A stretch of 64,000 nucleotides of DNA from Proteiniclasticum aestuarii (GTDB lineage: Bacteria > Bacillota > Clostridia > Clostridiales > Clostridiaceae). Positions 8,844 to 15,921 of the stretch are shown piece by piece. The notes under the pieces were generated by a model. It was not told the origin of the DNA, did no database searches, and saw nothing but the letters and a program-made list of their open reading frames with translations. Each line of letters starts with the position of its first letter. Positions within the stretch are counted from its first letter, which is position 1. Location of the stretch: contig NZ_JAFNJU010000001.1 of assembly GCF_017368455.1 (NCBI RefSeq), positions 62,001 to 126,000 of the forward strand, read 5' to 3'. A program made the translations under genes and the position numbers.

Positions 8844-9596
8844 TCAACTCCTTTCATTTCTCACAAACTCACCCACTACATAGACCGGCATTTCAGCATC
8901 CTTTCTCAGTTTCTCCACCGCACCTCTATCCAACGTGATGAGCGCTGACGTGGCGGGACCTGAAGATGCATGAAGATCCACCGGATTGGATTCTGCTTCC
9001 AGAAAAACAAGCCCTGTCCGTTTCTCCAGAAGACGGATCTCCTGGATGATGCCCTGGGATCCCGCTGGAATCACTTCATGGATATAGTCTTTTCCCTGGA
9101 GCTTCTGCAGAGTCTTCAGACCGAAGAGCTCCGAGGGCTTCGCTTCCAGGACGCATCCCCCCATCAGGGGCATGCCTATGACCACCGCCTGGTCCCCCTC
9201 AGAGGTTTCAGGAAAAAGGAAGTCTTTCTTCCTGGCTTTTCCCATCACCGTGATACCCAAGCCGGTCTGCGAAACCGCGATGTTCTCTTCCGTACTGCCT
9301 GTAACCTCCACCTGGTCTCCATTTTCCAGAAGACTGAGTGCATCATGAATTCCTTTCAGGATTTCTTCTCCTGAGGGATGCATCTCCACAGACAGAGTAT
9401 TGCAGAGAGCCAGAGGAGAAACGCCAACGCTCAGCATCTCCAGAAGTGCCACCTGGGCTGTATGAAATCCAAGGATTCTAGGCGATACAGGAACAGAGTC
9501 CCGCTGCTTATCTCCTATTCCTCCTGAACTGTCGCAGGTCACCACAAGATAGGTTTCCTCATCCCACGAAATCAGCGTAAGATCACGATACTTCAT
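8844..9596 (-). CDS. cblS: Probable alpha-ribazole kinase (CblS, AIR synthase-related fold)
   Basis: A 250 aa protein of the AIR synthase/ThiL-like fold, with the N-terminal stretch VVTCDSSGGIGDKQRDSV as the likely ATP/metal site and a C-terminal half ending in YVVGEFV. Proteins of this type next to a CblT transporter in Firmicutes B12 operons (Listeria, Geobacillus) phosphorylate salvaged alpha-ribazole, feeding CobS without CobT. Here it sits between cblT and cobU, with a 14-bp overlap into cblT and a TAGGAGG site. The function is inferred from family and context; a different small-molecule kinase is the alternative. Confidence 0.78.
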   Translation of the reverse strand: MKYRDLTLISWDEETYLVVTCDSSGGIGDKQRDSVPVSPRILGFHTAQVALLEMLSVGVSPLALCNTLSVEMHPSGEEILKGIHDALSLLENGDQVEVTGSTEENIAVSQTGLGITVMGKARKKDFLFPETSEGDQAVVIGMPLMGGCVLEAKPSELFGLKTLQKLQGKDYIHEVIPAGSQGIIQEIRLLEKRTGLVFLEAESNPVDLHASSGPATSALITLDRGAVEKLRKDAEMPVYVVGEFVRNERS

Positions 9597-10119
9597 GAGG
9601 ACCTCCTAGGACATGTCTTGCCTTCAGGACTTTATAAAGCGCCACCGCCCCTGCCGCATTCACAAGGGAAGTAAGGGACAGCGGAAGAATCAGTGCAAAG
9701 AACATGACCTTTCCCGAAAAGCCAAGTCCGAGCATAGCAGCAAGATACGATGCACCCAAGGTGCTCACAGGACCATTCATGAACACGCCCGTCAGCCCCG
9801 CCAGAAAGAGATTGTTGGTCTTTTCTGCAAGGCATCCGAAGATCCCAATGGTGAGAGCCATCAGGATGGCGATGAAAAGATGCATGGGCAGCGTCATGGG
9901 AAACCCGCTGGTCACCGCTGTGAGGAGATGTCCGACAAATCCGATGACTGCGCCCGGAAGCGGTCCCAGAAGCAGTGCCCCAAGATAGGCAGGCAGTGCA
10001 TCCAGAGCGATGGTGCCTTGAATTTTCACGAGAGACCCAAGATAGGAAAATGCCACAAGAAGACTCATGAGAACAAGGACCTGACTCTTATTTCTTGTCA
10101 TTGATTGGATTTTTTCCAT
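9583..10119 (-). CDS. cblT: Probable alpha-ribazole transporter CblT (ECF S component)
   Basis: A 178 aa membrane protein with about five to six hydrophobic segments, of the ECF S-component type, which binds a vitamin and works with a shared EcfA/EcfT module not encoded in this window. Paired with CblS it is known in Firmicutes as the alpha-ribazole importer. I start at the ATG at 10119, preceded by AAAGGAGT; the longer frame would lie deep inside cbiA. It overlaps the cbiA end by 32 bp and cblS by 14 bp. A cobalt or other vitamin S component is less likely given the partner gene. Confidence 0.78.
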   Translation of the reverse strand: MEKIQSMTRNKSQVLVLMSLLVAFSYLGSLVKIQGTIALDALPAYLGALLLGPLPGAVIGFVGHLLTAVTSGFPMTLPMHLFIAILMALTIGIFGCLAEKTNNLFLAGLTGVFMNGPVSTLGASYLAAMLGLGFSGKVMFFALILPLSLTSLVNAAGAVALYKVLKARHVLGGPHEVS

Positions 10120-11491
10120 GTTTCGACTCCTTTCTTTTGACCAGCAGCTGAGCGATGTCCCCCACTGCCTGAAGATTGCTGTAGAAATGTATATGCCCAT
10201 AGGCTCCCTGGACATTTTTTCTTCTCTGTCCGCATGTCCAGTTCAGCATGCTTATCATGTGATCCGGCTTTTTGAGAGACAAAGTGTGGTTCACGGTGGC
10301 CAGGCCGATCCATCTGGAGTGATGAAACTCATGCCCCCGAAATACAGCCCCGTTTTCAGCAGTCATTTCCGCATAACCGAACCGCTGGAGTTTCTTCGTC
10401 ATTTCACAGTGTCCTTCCAGAAATCCCAACATGTCATGAAACTCTCCTTCTCCATCAAGAATCCCCTGGGTCAGATACATATATCCTCCGCATTCCGCAT
10501 AGACAGGTATTCCTTCTTCCATGGCTTCATACAGAGACTTTTTGAAAGTATCGTTTGAAGAAAGCCGCTTCGCATACACTTCCGGAAATCCTCCTCCCAG
10601 ATAGATCCCATCCAGTTCTTTAGGGAGTGCTTCATCCTGAAGAGGACTGAAGGGTATGATTTCCATCCCCATGTACTCCAGAAGCTCCACGTTGTCCCGG
10701 TAGTAGAAGGAGAAGGCATCATCTTCCGCCAGTCCGATCCGAAGGCCTGACCCGATGTTTTTCAGCGCTCTGCGCGGATCCTTCTCCTTCTCCCCCTTTT
10801 CACCGGATACCGCAATTCTTTCCAGCGCTTCCAGATCCATGTACTGCTCAATGAGTGATGCAGCCCTTTTCAGGACGACATCCGCCTCCTGGGCTTCGTT
10901 ATCCGGCACAAGACCCAGATGTCTCGAGGGAAGATGAATCTCCTGGTCAAGAGGTACATAGCCTAGACAGGGAATCCCCGTTCGTTTCTCTATGGCTTCT
11001 CTGATGAGTGTGTAATGACTTTCCGAGGAGACGCGATTCACAATCACACCGGCCAGATTCACCTCCCTGTCATACTCTCTGAATCCGAGGACCACGGCAG
11101 CTGCGGAGCTGCCTGTCTTTTCCCCGTCAATGATCAGAATCACCGGCAGATTCAGAACTTTTGCAGTATGAGCCGTGCTCCCTGTCCCCTTTTCATCCCC
11201 TGTTCCGTCATAAAGCCCCATGACCCCTTCCACCACGGCAAAGTCTCCCTTATCCATATGATGTCCATAAAGAAACCTTGTATGGTCTTCTCCAGCCATC
11301 CACAGGTCCAGGTTCACAGAGGAAACTCCTGTAGCTGCTCTGTGAAATCCGGTATCGATATAGTCAGGACCTACTTTGAAGGGGATCACTTCATGTCCTC
11401 TTCTTTTCAATGCCCCCATAATCCCTGTGCTGATTGTCGTCTTTCCTGTTCCACTTCCTGTTCCTGCGATCATGATCTGTCTCAAATCCAT
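10088..11491 (-). CDS. cbiA: Cobyrinic acid a,c-diamide synthase (CbiA)
   Basis: ATP- and glutamine-dependent enzyme amidating the a and c side chains of cobyrinic acid. The 467 aa form has P-loop GTGSGTGKT at about residues 10-18 and a C-terminal amidotransferase domain with the cysteine of YAECGGYMYL and the histidine of GHEFHHS. The ATG at 11491 matches the family N-terminus (IMIAG...), but its GGGGGA site is almost touching it. The same frame is open upstream to a GTG at 11557 that has a very strong GGAGGGAGG site; that version adds 22 residues encoded across the terminator. First gene of the B12 operon. Confidence 0.93.
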   Translation of the reverse strand: MDLRQIMIAGTGSGTGKTTISTGIMGALKRRGHEVIPFKVGPDYIDTGFHRAATGVSSVNLDLWMAGEDHTRFLYGHHMDKGDFAVVEGVMGLYDGTGDEKGTGSTAHTAKVLNLPVILIIDGEKTGSSAAAVVLGFREYDREVNLAGVIVNRVSSESHYTLIREAIEKRTGIPCLGYVPLDQEIHLPSRHLGLVPDNEAQEADVVLKRAASLIEQYMDLEALERIAVSGEKGEKEKDPRRALKNIGSGLRIGLAEDDAFSFYYRDNVELLEYMGMEIIPFSPLQDEALPKELDGIYLGGGFPEVYAKRLSSNDTFKKSLYEAMEEGIPVYAECGGYMYLTQGILDGEGEFHDMLGFLEGHCEMTKKLQRFGYAEMTAENGAVFRGHEFHHSRWIGLATVNHTLSLKKPDHMISMLNWTCGQRRKNVQGAYGHIHFYSNLQAVGDIAQLLVKRKESKHGKNPINDKK

Positions 11492-11500
11492 TCCCCCTGA

Positions 11501-11537
11501 AAAAAATAAAAACACATGGCGAAATCCATGTGTTTTT
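11501..11537 (-). terminator. Intrinsic terminator of the cobalamin riboswitch
   Basis: Read on the minus strand, a perfect 12-bp stem (11526-11537 with 11508-11519) encloses a 6-nt loop and runs into a U-rich tract (11501-11512). It lies between the riboswitch aptamer and cbiA, so it is the likely expression platform: B12 binding would favour termination. Confidence 0.85.
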
Positions 11538-11593
11538 CTGCAAAAGAAAAAACTCACAAACCTCCCTCCGAAGTTATGAAATGATGAACTACA

Positions 11594-11756
11594 ATTAGGC
11601 AGGTCTCCTGACTTACAGATCGTTTTACTCTCTTCACCTTCCCGAGCATAACTCAGTGGTTTCTGAAGATTTCATCCCTGTACACAGTAGCGGGGGCTGT
11701 AGAGGATTCAAACCTCTTTCCCTATTAAATCTTTACCTGAAGTAAAGATACCTAAT
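11594..11756 (-). promoter_or_regulatory. Cobalamin (B12) riboswitch
   Basis: The minus strand carries the conserved elements of the adenosylcobalamin aptamer: the B12 box AGTCAGGAGACCTGCCT near 11597-11613, ACCACTG followed by GGGAAGG in the middle, and the CAGCCCCCGCTACTGT segment near 11682-11702. The outer P1 helix pairs ATTAGG (11751-11756) with CCTAAT (11594-11599). It precedes a terminator and the late B12 biosynthesis and uptake genes. Confidence 0.95.
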
Positions 11757-11784
11757 GTATTATTTCGTTTTGTGTTATATCCAC

Positions 11785-11814
11785 AGTATAGTGCAGATGA
11801 GAATAAAATGTCAA
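11785..11814 (-). promoter_or_regulatory. Sigma-A promoter of the B12 operon
   Basis: On the minus strand a consensus -35 TTGACA (11809-11814) is separated by 18 bp from -10 TATACT (11785-11790). Transcription would begin near 11778, about 20 nt before the riboswitch, the expected arrangement. Confidence 0.85.
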
Positions 11815-11935
11815 AGGATTATTTTAATCAATCCGGATAAAAAAATATCAATGCCTTCTTTTTCGATGAAAACCGCGCACCCTCCTGATCGTCAATAACG
11901 CTCACACACAGGGGATTCCGGTCTCATATTGCGCA

Positions 11936-12445
11936 TCACGTATCCACTTCAAGATAATAGAGAATATCTGTATTCAGATCATAAATGGCTATGGTGAAAT
12001 TCTGAGAAGCTCTTGGAAACAGATCCTGACCTTCCCTGGATAATCCGCTTTCAATCTGTCTGTCCTCAAAATACCAGTATCCATTTTCTATGTGTGGCAT
12101 CTGGAGAAGTTCAGCATACTCATAGGCATAAGTGATCACATTTTTCACGCCACCGTACATCATAACCCCAAGACTTTCAGTAAGGGGCAGCCTTTTCCAG
12201 TCCGCCTGCTCTAGAATCTCTGCGCGAACGCTCTGTGCAGTATCTCCGTCAAATTTCACGATGGCAAGGGTTTCCCCATCTCCATGAAAACCGCCATGGG
12301 TATCCTCGTAATCAATTCTGATGGAGTCCGGTATAGGAATCCCCGTTGATTCACTTATTCTATGATTGATGGTAAGCAGATGACAGCCCGATAGAAATAG
12401 AACAGACGTCAGAAGCATCGTCATTAGGATCCATCTTTTATGCAT
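11936..12445 (-). CDS. Predicted lipoprotein, function unknown
   Basis: I do not recognise this 169 aa protein. It has a positively charged N-terminus, a hydrophobic segment and a lipobox ending FLSGC near residue 21, so it should be anchored to the outside of the membrane. The mature part is mixed alpha/beta with many aromatic residues and no repeats. The ATG at 12445 lies six bases after AAAGGAG; an ATG two codons earlier touches that site. It stands alone between the B12 promoter region and a methyltransferase gene, with no obvious terminator. Confidence 0.7.
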   Translation of the reverse strand: MHKRWILMTMLLTSVLFLSGCHLLTINHRISESTGIPIPDSIRIDYEDTHGGFHGDGETLAIVKFDGDTAQSVRAEILEQADWKRLPLTESLGVMMYGGVKNVITYAYEYAELLQMPHIENGYWYFEDRQIESGLSREGQDLFPRASQNFTIAIYDLNTDILYYLEVDT

Positions 12446-12559
12446 CAGCATCTCCTTTCAGCACATCCTTCAGGATGCACTCTGTCTGATATGTTTCACC
12501 GTGTACAGATTCACCAATAATCCTCATATTGAACGGATTCCATGATAGATGTCCCTTCT

Positions 12560-13357
12560 CTACTTCTTTCCGATGAAGAGCAGATGATTGCTTCTTCCAA
12601 GCATTTCCGGTTTCTCGCAGGTGTAGTAATGATAGTCCAGATATTTTGCGTAAGAGATCTCATCAAGGGCATTCACTTCATCCTGCATCAGTTCCGTGAC
12701 CCCATCTGATGCCACTTCTCCGATCACCCTGATGCCAGCTGATTTCAGCATGTCTCTGCACTGGTCCAGAGTGAAGAAGACAAACGGGAAATCATGTACT
12801 TTGAAGGTATCATGATCATAGCTGTTCTCGATAAAAAAGTTCTTCCTGTATTTGAATTCCGTGAGAATGACCATGTCATTGCTGATGAAGGAGAAGAACA
12901 GTGTTCCAGTGTCTTTCAGCACTCTCTTCGCTTCACAGATACACTTTCTTCTATCTTCCTCTCTGCTTAAATGATACAGAGGACCAAACAGAAGAACAAT
13001 GTCAAAGGAAGCATCCTCGTACATGGATAAGTCCATGGCATTCCCCTGAATAAGCGTCAGGTTCATCTCTTTCGTCAGTTTTTTTCTGAATGCCCGGATG
13101 TTCGCTGCCGACAGCTCCAGTGCATCCACATGATACTTCTTCCTGGAAAAGTGAATGCTGTATTCCCCCGCACCTGCGCCGATGTCTAGAATCCTCATTC
13201 CAGGCTTAAGATACTGCTCAATGTATCTCACGGTGGTGAGAAACTCCACGCGAGCTGCCTGGGACCAGTTCAGTCTGGTATCTTCCTGAAAGATTTCATA
13301 GGTTGCCGCGATGCGTTCCAGTTCATCTTCCATCTTCTTCAGCTTTTCAAAATCCAT
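12560..13357 (-). CDS. Class I SAM-dependent methyltransferase
   Basis: A 265 aa protein with the class I methyltransferase fold: motif I ILDIGAGAGEYSIHF, an acidic end of strand 2 (VDALELS), and the post-motif region DIVLLFGPLYHL typical of small-molecule methyltransferases. The substrate cannot be told. The ATG at 13357 has GGAGG nine bases upstream; a GTG frame starts 21 bp earlier but overlaps that site. It lies 29 bp after the small XRE regulator gene and may be cotranscribed with it. Confidence 0.8.
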   Translation of the reverse strand: MDFEKLKKMEDELERIAATYEIFQEDTRLNWSQAARVEFLTTVRYIEQYLKPGMRILDIGAGAGEYSIHFSRKKYHVDALELSAANIRAFRKKLTKEMNLTLIQGNAMDLSMYEDASFDIVLLFGPLYHLSREEDRRKCICEAKRVLKDTGTLFFSFISNDMVILTEFKYRKNFFIENSYDHDTFKVHDFPFVFFTLDQCRDMLKSAGIRVIGEVASDGVTELMQDEVNALDEISYAKYLDYHYYTCEKPEMLGRSNHLLFIGKK

Positions 13358-13386
13358 TCGCATGATCCTCCACTTCACTTTACTTC

Positions 13387-13602
13387 CTATTCTTCCATCT
13401 CGTCCCGGAATTCCAGAATATCACCCGGCTGGCAGTCCAGTGCTCTGCAGATGGCATCCAGGGTTGAAAAACGCACCGCTTTGGCCTTCCCCGTCTTGAG
13501 ATTCGAAATGTTGGCCATGGTGATGCCCACACGCTCTGACAGTTCTGTGACACTCATCTTTCTTTTGGCCAGCATGACATCCAGGTTTACTATGATTCCC
13601 AT
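13387..13602 (-). CDS. Small XRE-family transcriptional regulator (YozG-like)
   Basis: A 71 aa single-domain helix-turn-helix protein of the Cro/CI family (SVTELSERVGITMANISNLK as the HTH core). Such proteins are commonly encoded with a DUF2975 membrane protein, as in the yozG-yoaS type of pair, and that is the arrangement here, 11 bp downstream. It probably controls its own operon; the palindrome over the promoter at 14159-14184 is a candidate site. AGAGGTGA ribosome binding site. Confidence 0.88.
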   Translation of the reverse strand: MGIIVNLDVMLAKRKMSVTELSERVGITMANISNLKTGKAKAVRFSTLDAICRALDCQPGDILEFRDEMEE

Positions 13603-13613
13603 ATCTTCACCTC

Positions 13614-14090
13614 TTACACGGTGAGATCATTTTCTTCTTTGATCTCAAGCGCCTTTCTTAAAAGTTCTTCCAGAATTCCGCTGATGAGTCCGATCATCAG
13701 CGATGCCAGCATGATGATGATGCCCAGCAGTGCGATTCCCGGGGCCATATCCACAAGAGCATTGAGCAGGAGTCCTCCCACCAGGTACAGAAGAGAGATG
13801 AGAAACGCACACATCTTGATTCTTTTCAGGTGAAGCACTGAAGCATCCGAAAAGGCATCATTCAGTGCGACTCTTCTGCTTAACCTCAGGCCTTCCAAAA
13901 TAGCCAGCAGAAAAGGAATCAGCGTCACATAGATCGCCCCCAGGAGCGGATACTGAAGATAGGCGTATTCCGGTGCGTCCTTGGAGAAATACGCTGCTGT
14001 CTGGGGCAGCCAGAATGCGGCTAAAAGTACGATGCATAGGGTGATGAACAGGACACCGATCTGAAATAGGGAAATGGTCATTCTTTTCAT
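13614..14090 (-). CDS. DUF2975 membrane protein (YoaS-like)
   Basis: A 158 aa membrane protein with four hydrophobic segments (about residues 8-30, 48-66, 92-112 and 118-140) matching the DUF2975 pattern, including a charged stretch between helices two and three. Its function is unknown in the family. It is the first gene of a two-gene unit with the XRE regulator and starts after GAAGG. The regulator may respond to the state of this membrane partner, which is inference. Confidence 0.82.
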   Translation of the reverse strand: MKRMTISLFQIGVLFITLCIVLLAAFWLPQTAAYFSKDAPEYAYLQYPLLGAIYVTLIPFLLAILEGLRLSRRVALNDAFSDASVLHLKRIKMCAFLISLLYLVGGLLLNALVDMAPGIALLGIIIMLASLMIGLISGILEELLRKALEIKEENDLTV

Positions 14091-14137
14091 AAATAATACC
14101 TTCTTTCTCCACTAGTAATGATACTTGATTTATACAT

Positions 14138-14166
14138 ACTATATCATTATTTTTATCGATAATCAA
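14138..14166 (-). promoter_or_regulatory. Promoter of the DUF2975/XRE operon
   Basis: On the minus strand TTGATT (14161-14166) and TATAGT (14138-14143) are separated by exactly 17 bp and lie 48 bp upstream of the DUF2975 start codon. The -35 element is inside the 11-bp inverted repeat at 14159-14184. Confidence 0.65.
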
Positions 14167-14184
14167 TAATATTTTATTGATTAT
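14159..14184. promoter_or_regulatory. Operator-like inverted repeat over a -35 element
   Basis: Two perfect 11-bp arms (ATAATCAATAA and its complement) flank a 4-bp AT centre. It covers the -35 box of the DUF2975/XRE promoter, the position expected for autorepression by the XRE protein. There is no U tract and it is distinct from the neighbouring deoD terminator. Confidence 0.5.
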
Positions 14185-14188
14185 TGTA

Positions 14189-14226
14189 AAAAGAACTGAC
14201 AGAGCATTTCGCTCTGCCAGTTCTTC
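14189..14226 (-). terminator. Terminator after deoD
   Basis: A long near-perfect stem (AAGAACTG..CAGAGC with its complement around a 5-nt loop) is followed on the minus strand by a run of T residues. It lies 30 bp after the deoD stop. Confidence 0.8.
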
Positions 14227-14255
14227 TTCTCATTCTTCCTGCCTTTGAGATCGTG

Positions 14256-14972
14256 TTATTCTGCTTCCGCCATGGCCACAGCCGTTTCCAGTGCGATCTT
14301 CATCATTTCCTTGAATGTCTCCTGTCTTTCCAGAGCAGTGGTCTCTTCTCCTGTGATCAGACTGTCTGAAACCGTCAGGAGTGTAAGTGCGTTGACGCCG
14401 GCCAGGGCTGCTTCTGTATATAGAGCAGCAGCTTCCATCTCCACCCCAAGGGTTCCTGCATCCATGAACAGCTTTGCAGCGCCTGTGGTATCATAGAAGA
14501 TGTCTGAGCTGAGCACGTTCCCCACATGCACATTCACACCTAACTCCTTAGCCTTGGTGTAGGCGGTGTGCAGAAGCTCAAAGCTTGCTGTCGGTGCAAA
14601 GTCCATACCTCTGAATCTGTTCTTGTTGATGGAAGATGTGGTGGAAGCGGAGCTTGCCAGAATGACATCTCTGATCTTCACATGTTCCTGCATGGAACCG
14701 CAGCTTCCGACTCTCATGAGATTTTTCACACCATACTCATGAATCAGCTCATGAACATAAATGGAGATGGACGGAATACCCATCCCTGTTCCCTGTACAG
14801 ATACTTCTACGCCCTTATAGGTTCCTGTGTATCCGAGCATTCCTCGTACATTGTTGTACTGTTTCGGATTTTCCAGGAATGTTTCAGCGATGAACTTGGC
14901 ACGCAGCGGATCTCCTGGCAGCAGGATTGTTTTTGCGATATCGCCTTTGTTTGCTCCAATATGTGTTGACAT
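14256..14972 (-). CDS. deoD: Purine nucleoside phosphorylase, DeoD type
   Basis: Hexameric-type phosphorylase that splits purine (deoxy)nucleosides with phosphate. The 238 aa protein starts [20 protein letters not shown], shows [13 protein letters not shown], the phosphate-site arginine in RVGSCG, and the nucleoside-site Glu of VEMEAAALY and Asp of TVSDS. The ATG at 14972 follows TTGGAGG; the longer frame lacks a good site. A second purine phosphorylase of the PunA type is encoded at 43.1-43.9 kb, so the strain has both families. Confidence 0.95.
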   Translation of the reverse strand: MSTHIGANKGDIAKTILLPGDPLRAKFIAETFLENPKQYNNVRGMLGYTGTYKGVEVSVQGTGMGIPSISIYVHELIHEYGVKNLMRVGSCGSMQEHVKIRDVILASSASTTSSINKNRFRGMDFAPTASFELLHTAYTKAKELGVNVHVGNVLSSDIFYDTTGAAKLFMDAGTLGVEMEAAALYTEAALAGVNALTLLTVSDSLITGEETTALERQETFKEMMKIALETAVAMAEAE

Positions 14973-15183
14973 AACATACCTCCAATTATTTGCTGACATG
15001 TCGCAGACGGAAAGTGCATCCCGGTTCTGCAGTCTGTCTATTCCCTCTTATTTTACCATGAGATGGGAAAAATTTCTCTAATAATCCACAAGGCATCCCT
15101 ATCCCTCTGCCAGAGCTGCGAAACAGGGCCGGGTGATGTATCAGGACAAACAATGCCTGATGATTCTGATGACTTTTATATAT

Positions 15184-15199
15184 GAGAACGCTCGTTTGA
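15184..15199. promoter_or_regulatory. Candidate LexA (SOS) box
   Basis: GAAC-GCTC-GTTT (15186-15197) resembles the Gram-positive SOS consensus CGAACRNRYGTTYC, with one mismatch in the second half-site. It overlaps the -35 element of the lexA promoter, as expected for autorepression. Confidence 0.6.
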
Positions 15200-15224
15200 T
15201 TATTGCCTCTATACGTGATATAAT
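15196..15224 (+). promoter_or_regulatory. lexA promoter
   Basis: TTGATT (15196-15201), a 17-bp spacer, and a perfect TATAAT (15219-15224), about 30 bp before the lexA start codon. The -35 overlaps the SOS-like box. Confidence 0.75.
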
Positions 15225-15253
15225 CACTATAAAATAATCTTGAGGTGAATGCT

Positions 15254-15859
15254 ATGAAAAAAGGTCAATTAAAGAAAGAGCTGGTCTACAACTATGTTCT
15301 TTCCTATACAGAAGCCAAAGGATACCCACCATCAGTGCGAGAAATCTGCACGGCTTTGAATATTAAATCCACATCATCCGTGCATTCCTATCTCCAGCAG
15401 CTGGAGGAGGACGGAAAGCTTGAGAGGGATCCTTCAAAGCCAAGAGCGCTTATGATTCCTGAGCTGATGAACAAGCAGATTGAAATGATTCCCATTCCCA
15501 TGGTCGGAAAAATCACCGCAGGAGAACCGGTTCTGGCAGTGGAGAACGTGGAAGACTACTTCCAGATTCCTTTGAAGTTTGTAAAGCATGATAATGATCT
15601 TTTTATCCTGAAAGTGGAAGGCGAAAGCATGATCGAAGCCGGAATCCATAATGGTGACTTTGCTTTTATCGAAAAAGCGAGCAGCGCCAATAACGGAGAC
15701 ATCGTCGTTGCCCTCATCGGCAGCGATGCCACCATCAAACGATATTTCAAGGAAAAAAACTATATCAGGCTTCAGCCTGAAAATTCCAGCATGTCACCGA
15801 TCATTGTGACCGAGTGTGAAATCATCGGTAAACTTGTGGGCCTCTACAGAAAATATTAA
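15254..15859 (+). CDS. lexA: SOS repressor LexA
   Basis: Repressor of the DNA-damage response; RecA stimulates its self-cleavage. The 201 aa protein has an N-terminal winged helix (PPSVREICTALNIKSTSSVH) and a C-terminal S24 peptidase domain with the Ala89-Gly90 cleavage site (GKITAGEP), catalytic Ser125 (GESM) and Lys162 (DATIKRY). I use the ATG at 15254, six bases after GAGGTG; a GTG lies 9 bp upstream. Transcribed away from the minus-strand genes on both sides and followed by its own terminator. Confidence 0.96.
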   Translation: MKKGQLKKELVYNYVLSYTEAKGYPPSVREICTALNIKSTSSVHSYLQQLEEDGKLERDPSKPRALMIPELMNKQIEMIPIPMVGKITAGEPVLAVENVEDYFQIPLKFVKHDNDLFILKVEGESMIEAGIHNGDFAFIEKASSANNGDIVVALIGSDATIKRYFKEKNYIRLQPENSSMSPIIVTECEIIGKLVGLYRKY

Positions 15860-15870
15860 GATAGATTGTG

Positions 15871-15902
15871 AAACCCCTCTGGAAATCCAGAGGGGTTTTC
15901 AT
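15871..15902 (+). terminator. lexA terminator
   Basis: A perfect 12-bp GC-rich stem (15871-15882 with 15887-15898) with an AAAT loop and a T run. It also lies just past the end of the convergent CBS-domain gene and may serve both. Confidence 0.85.
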
Positions 15903-15921
15903 CTCTTTATTATGCGTCAAA

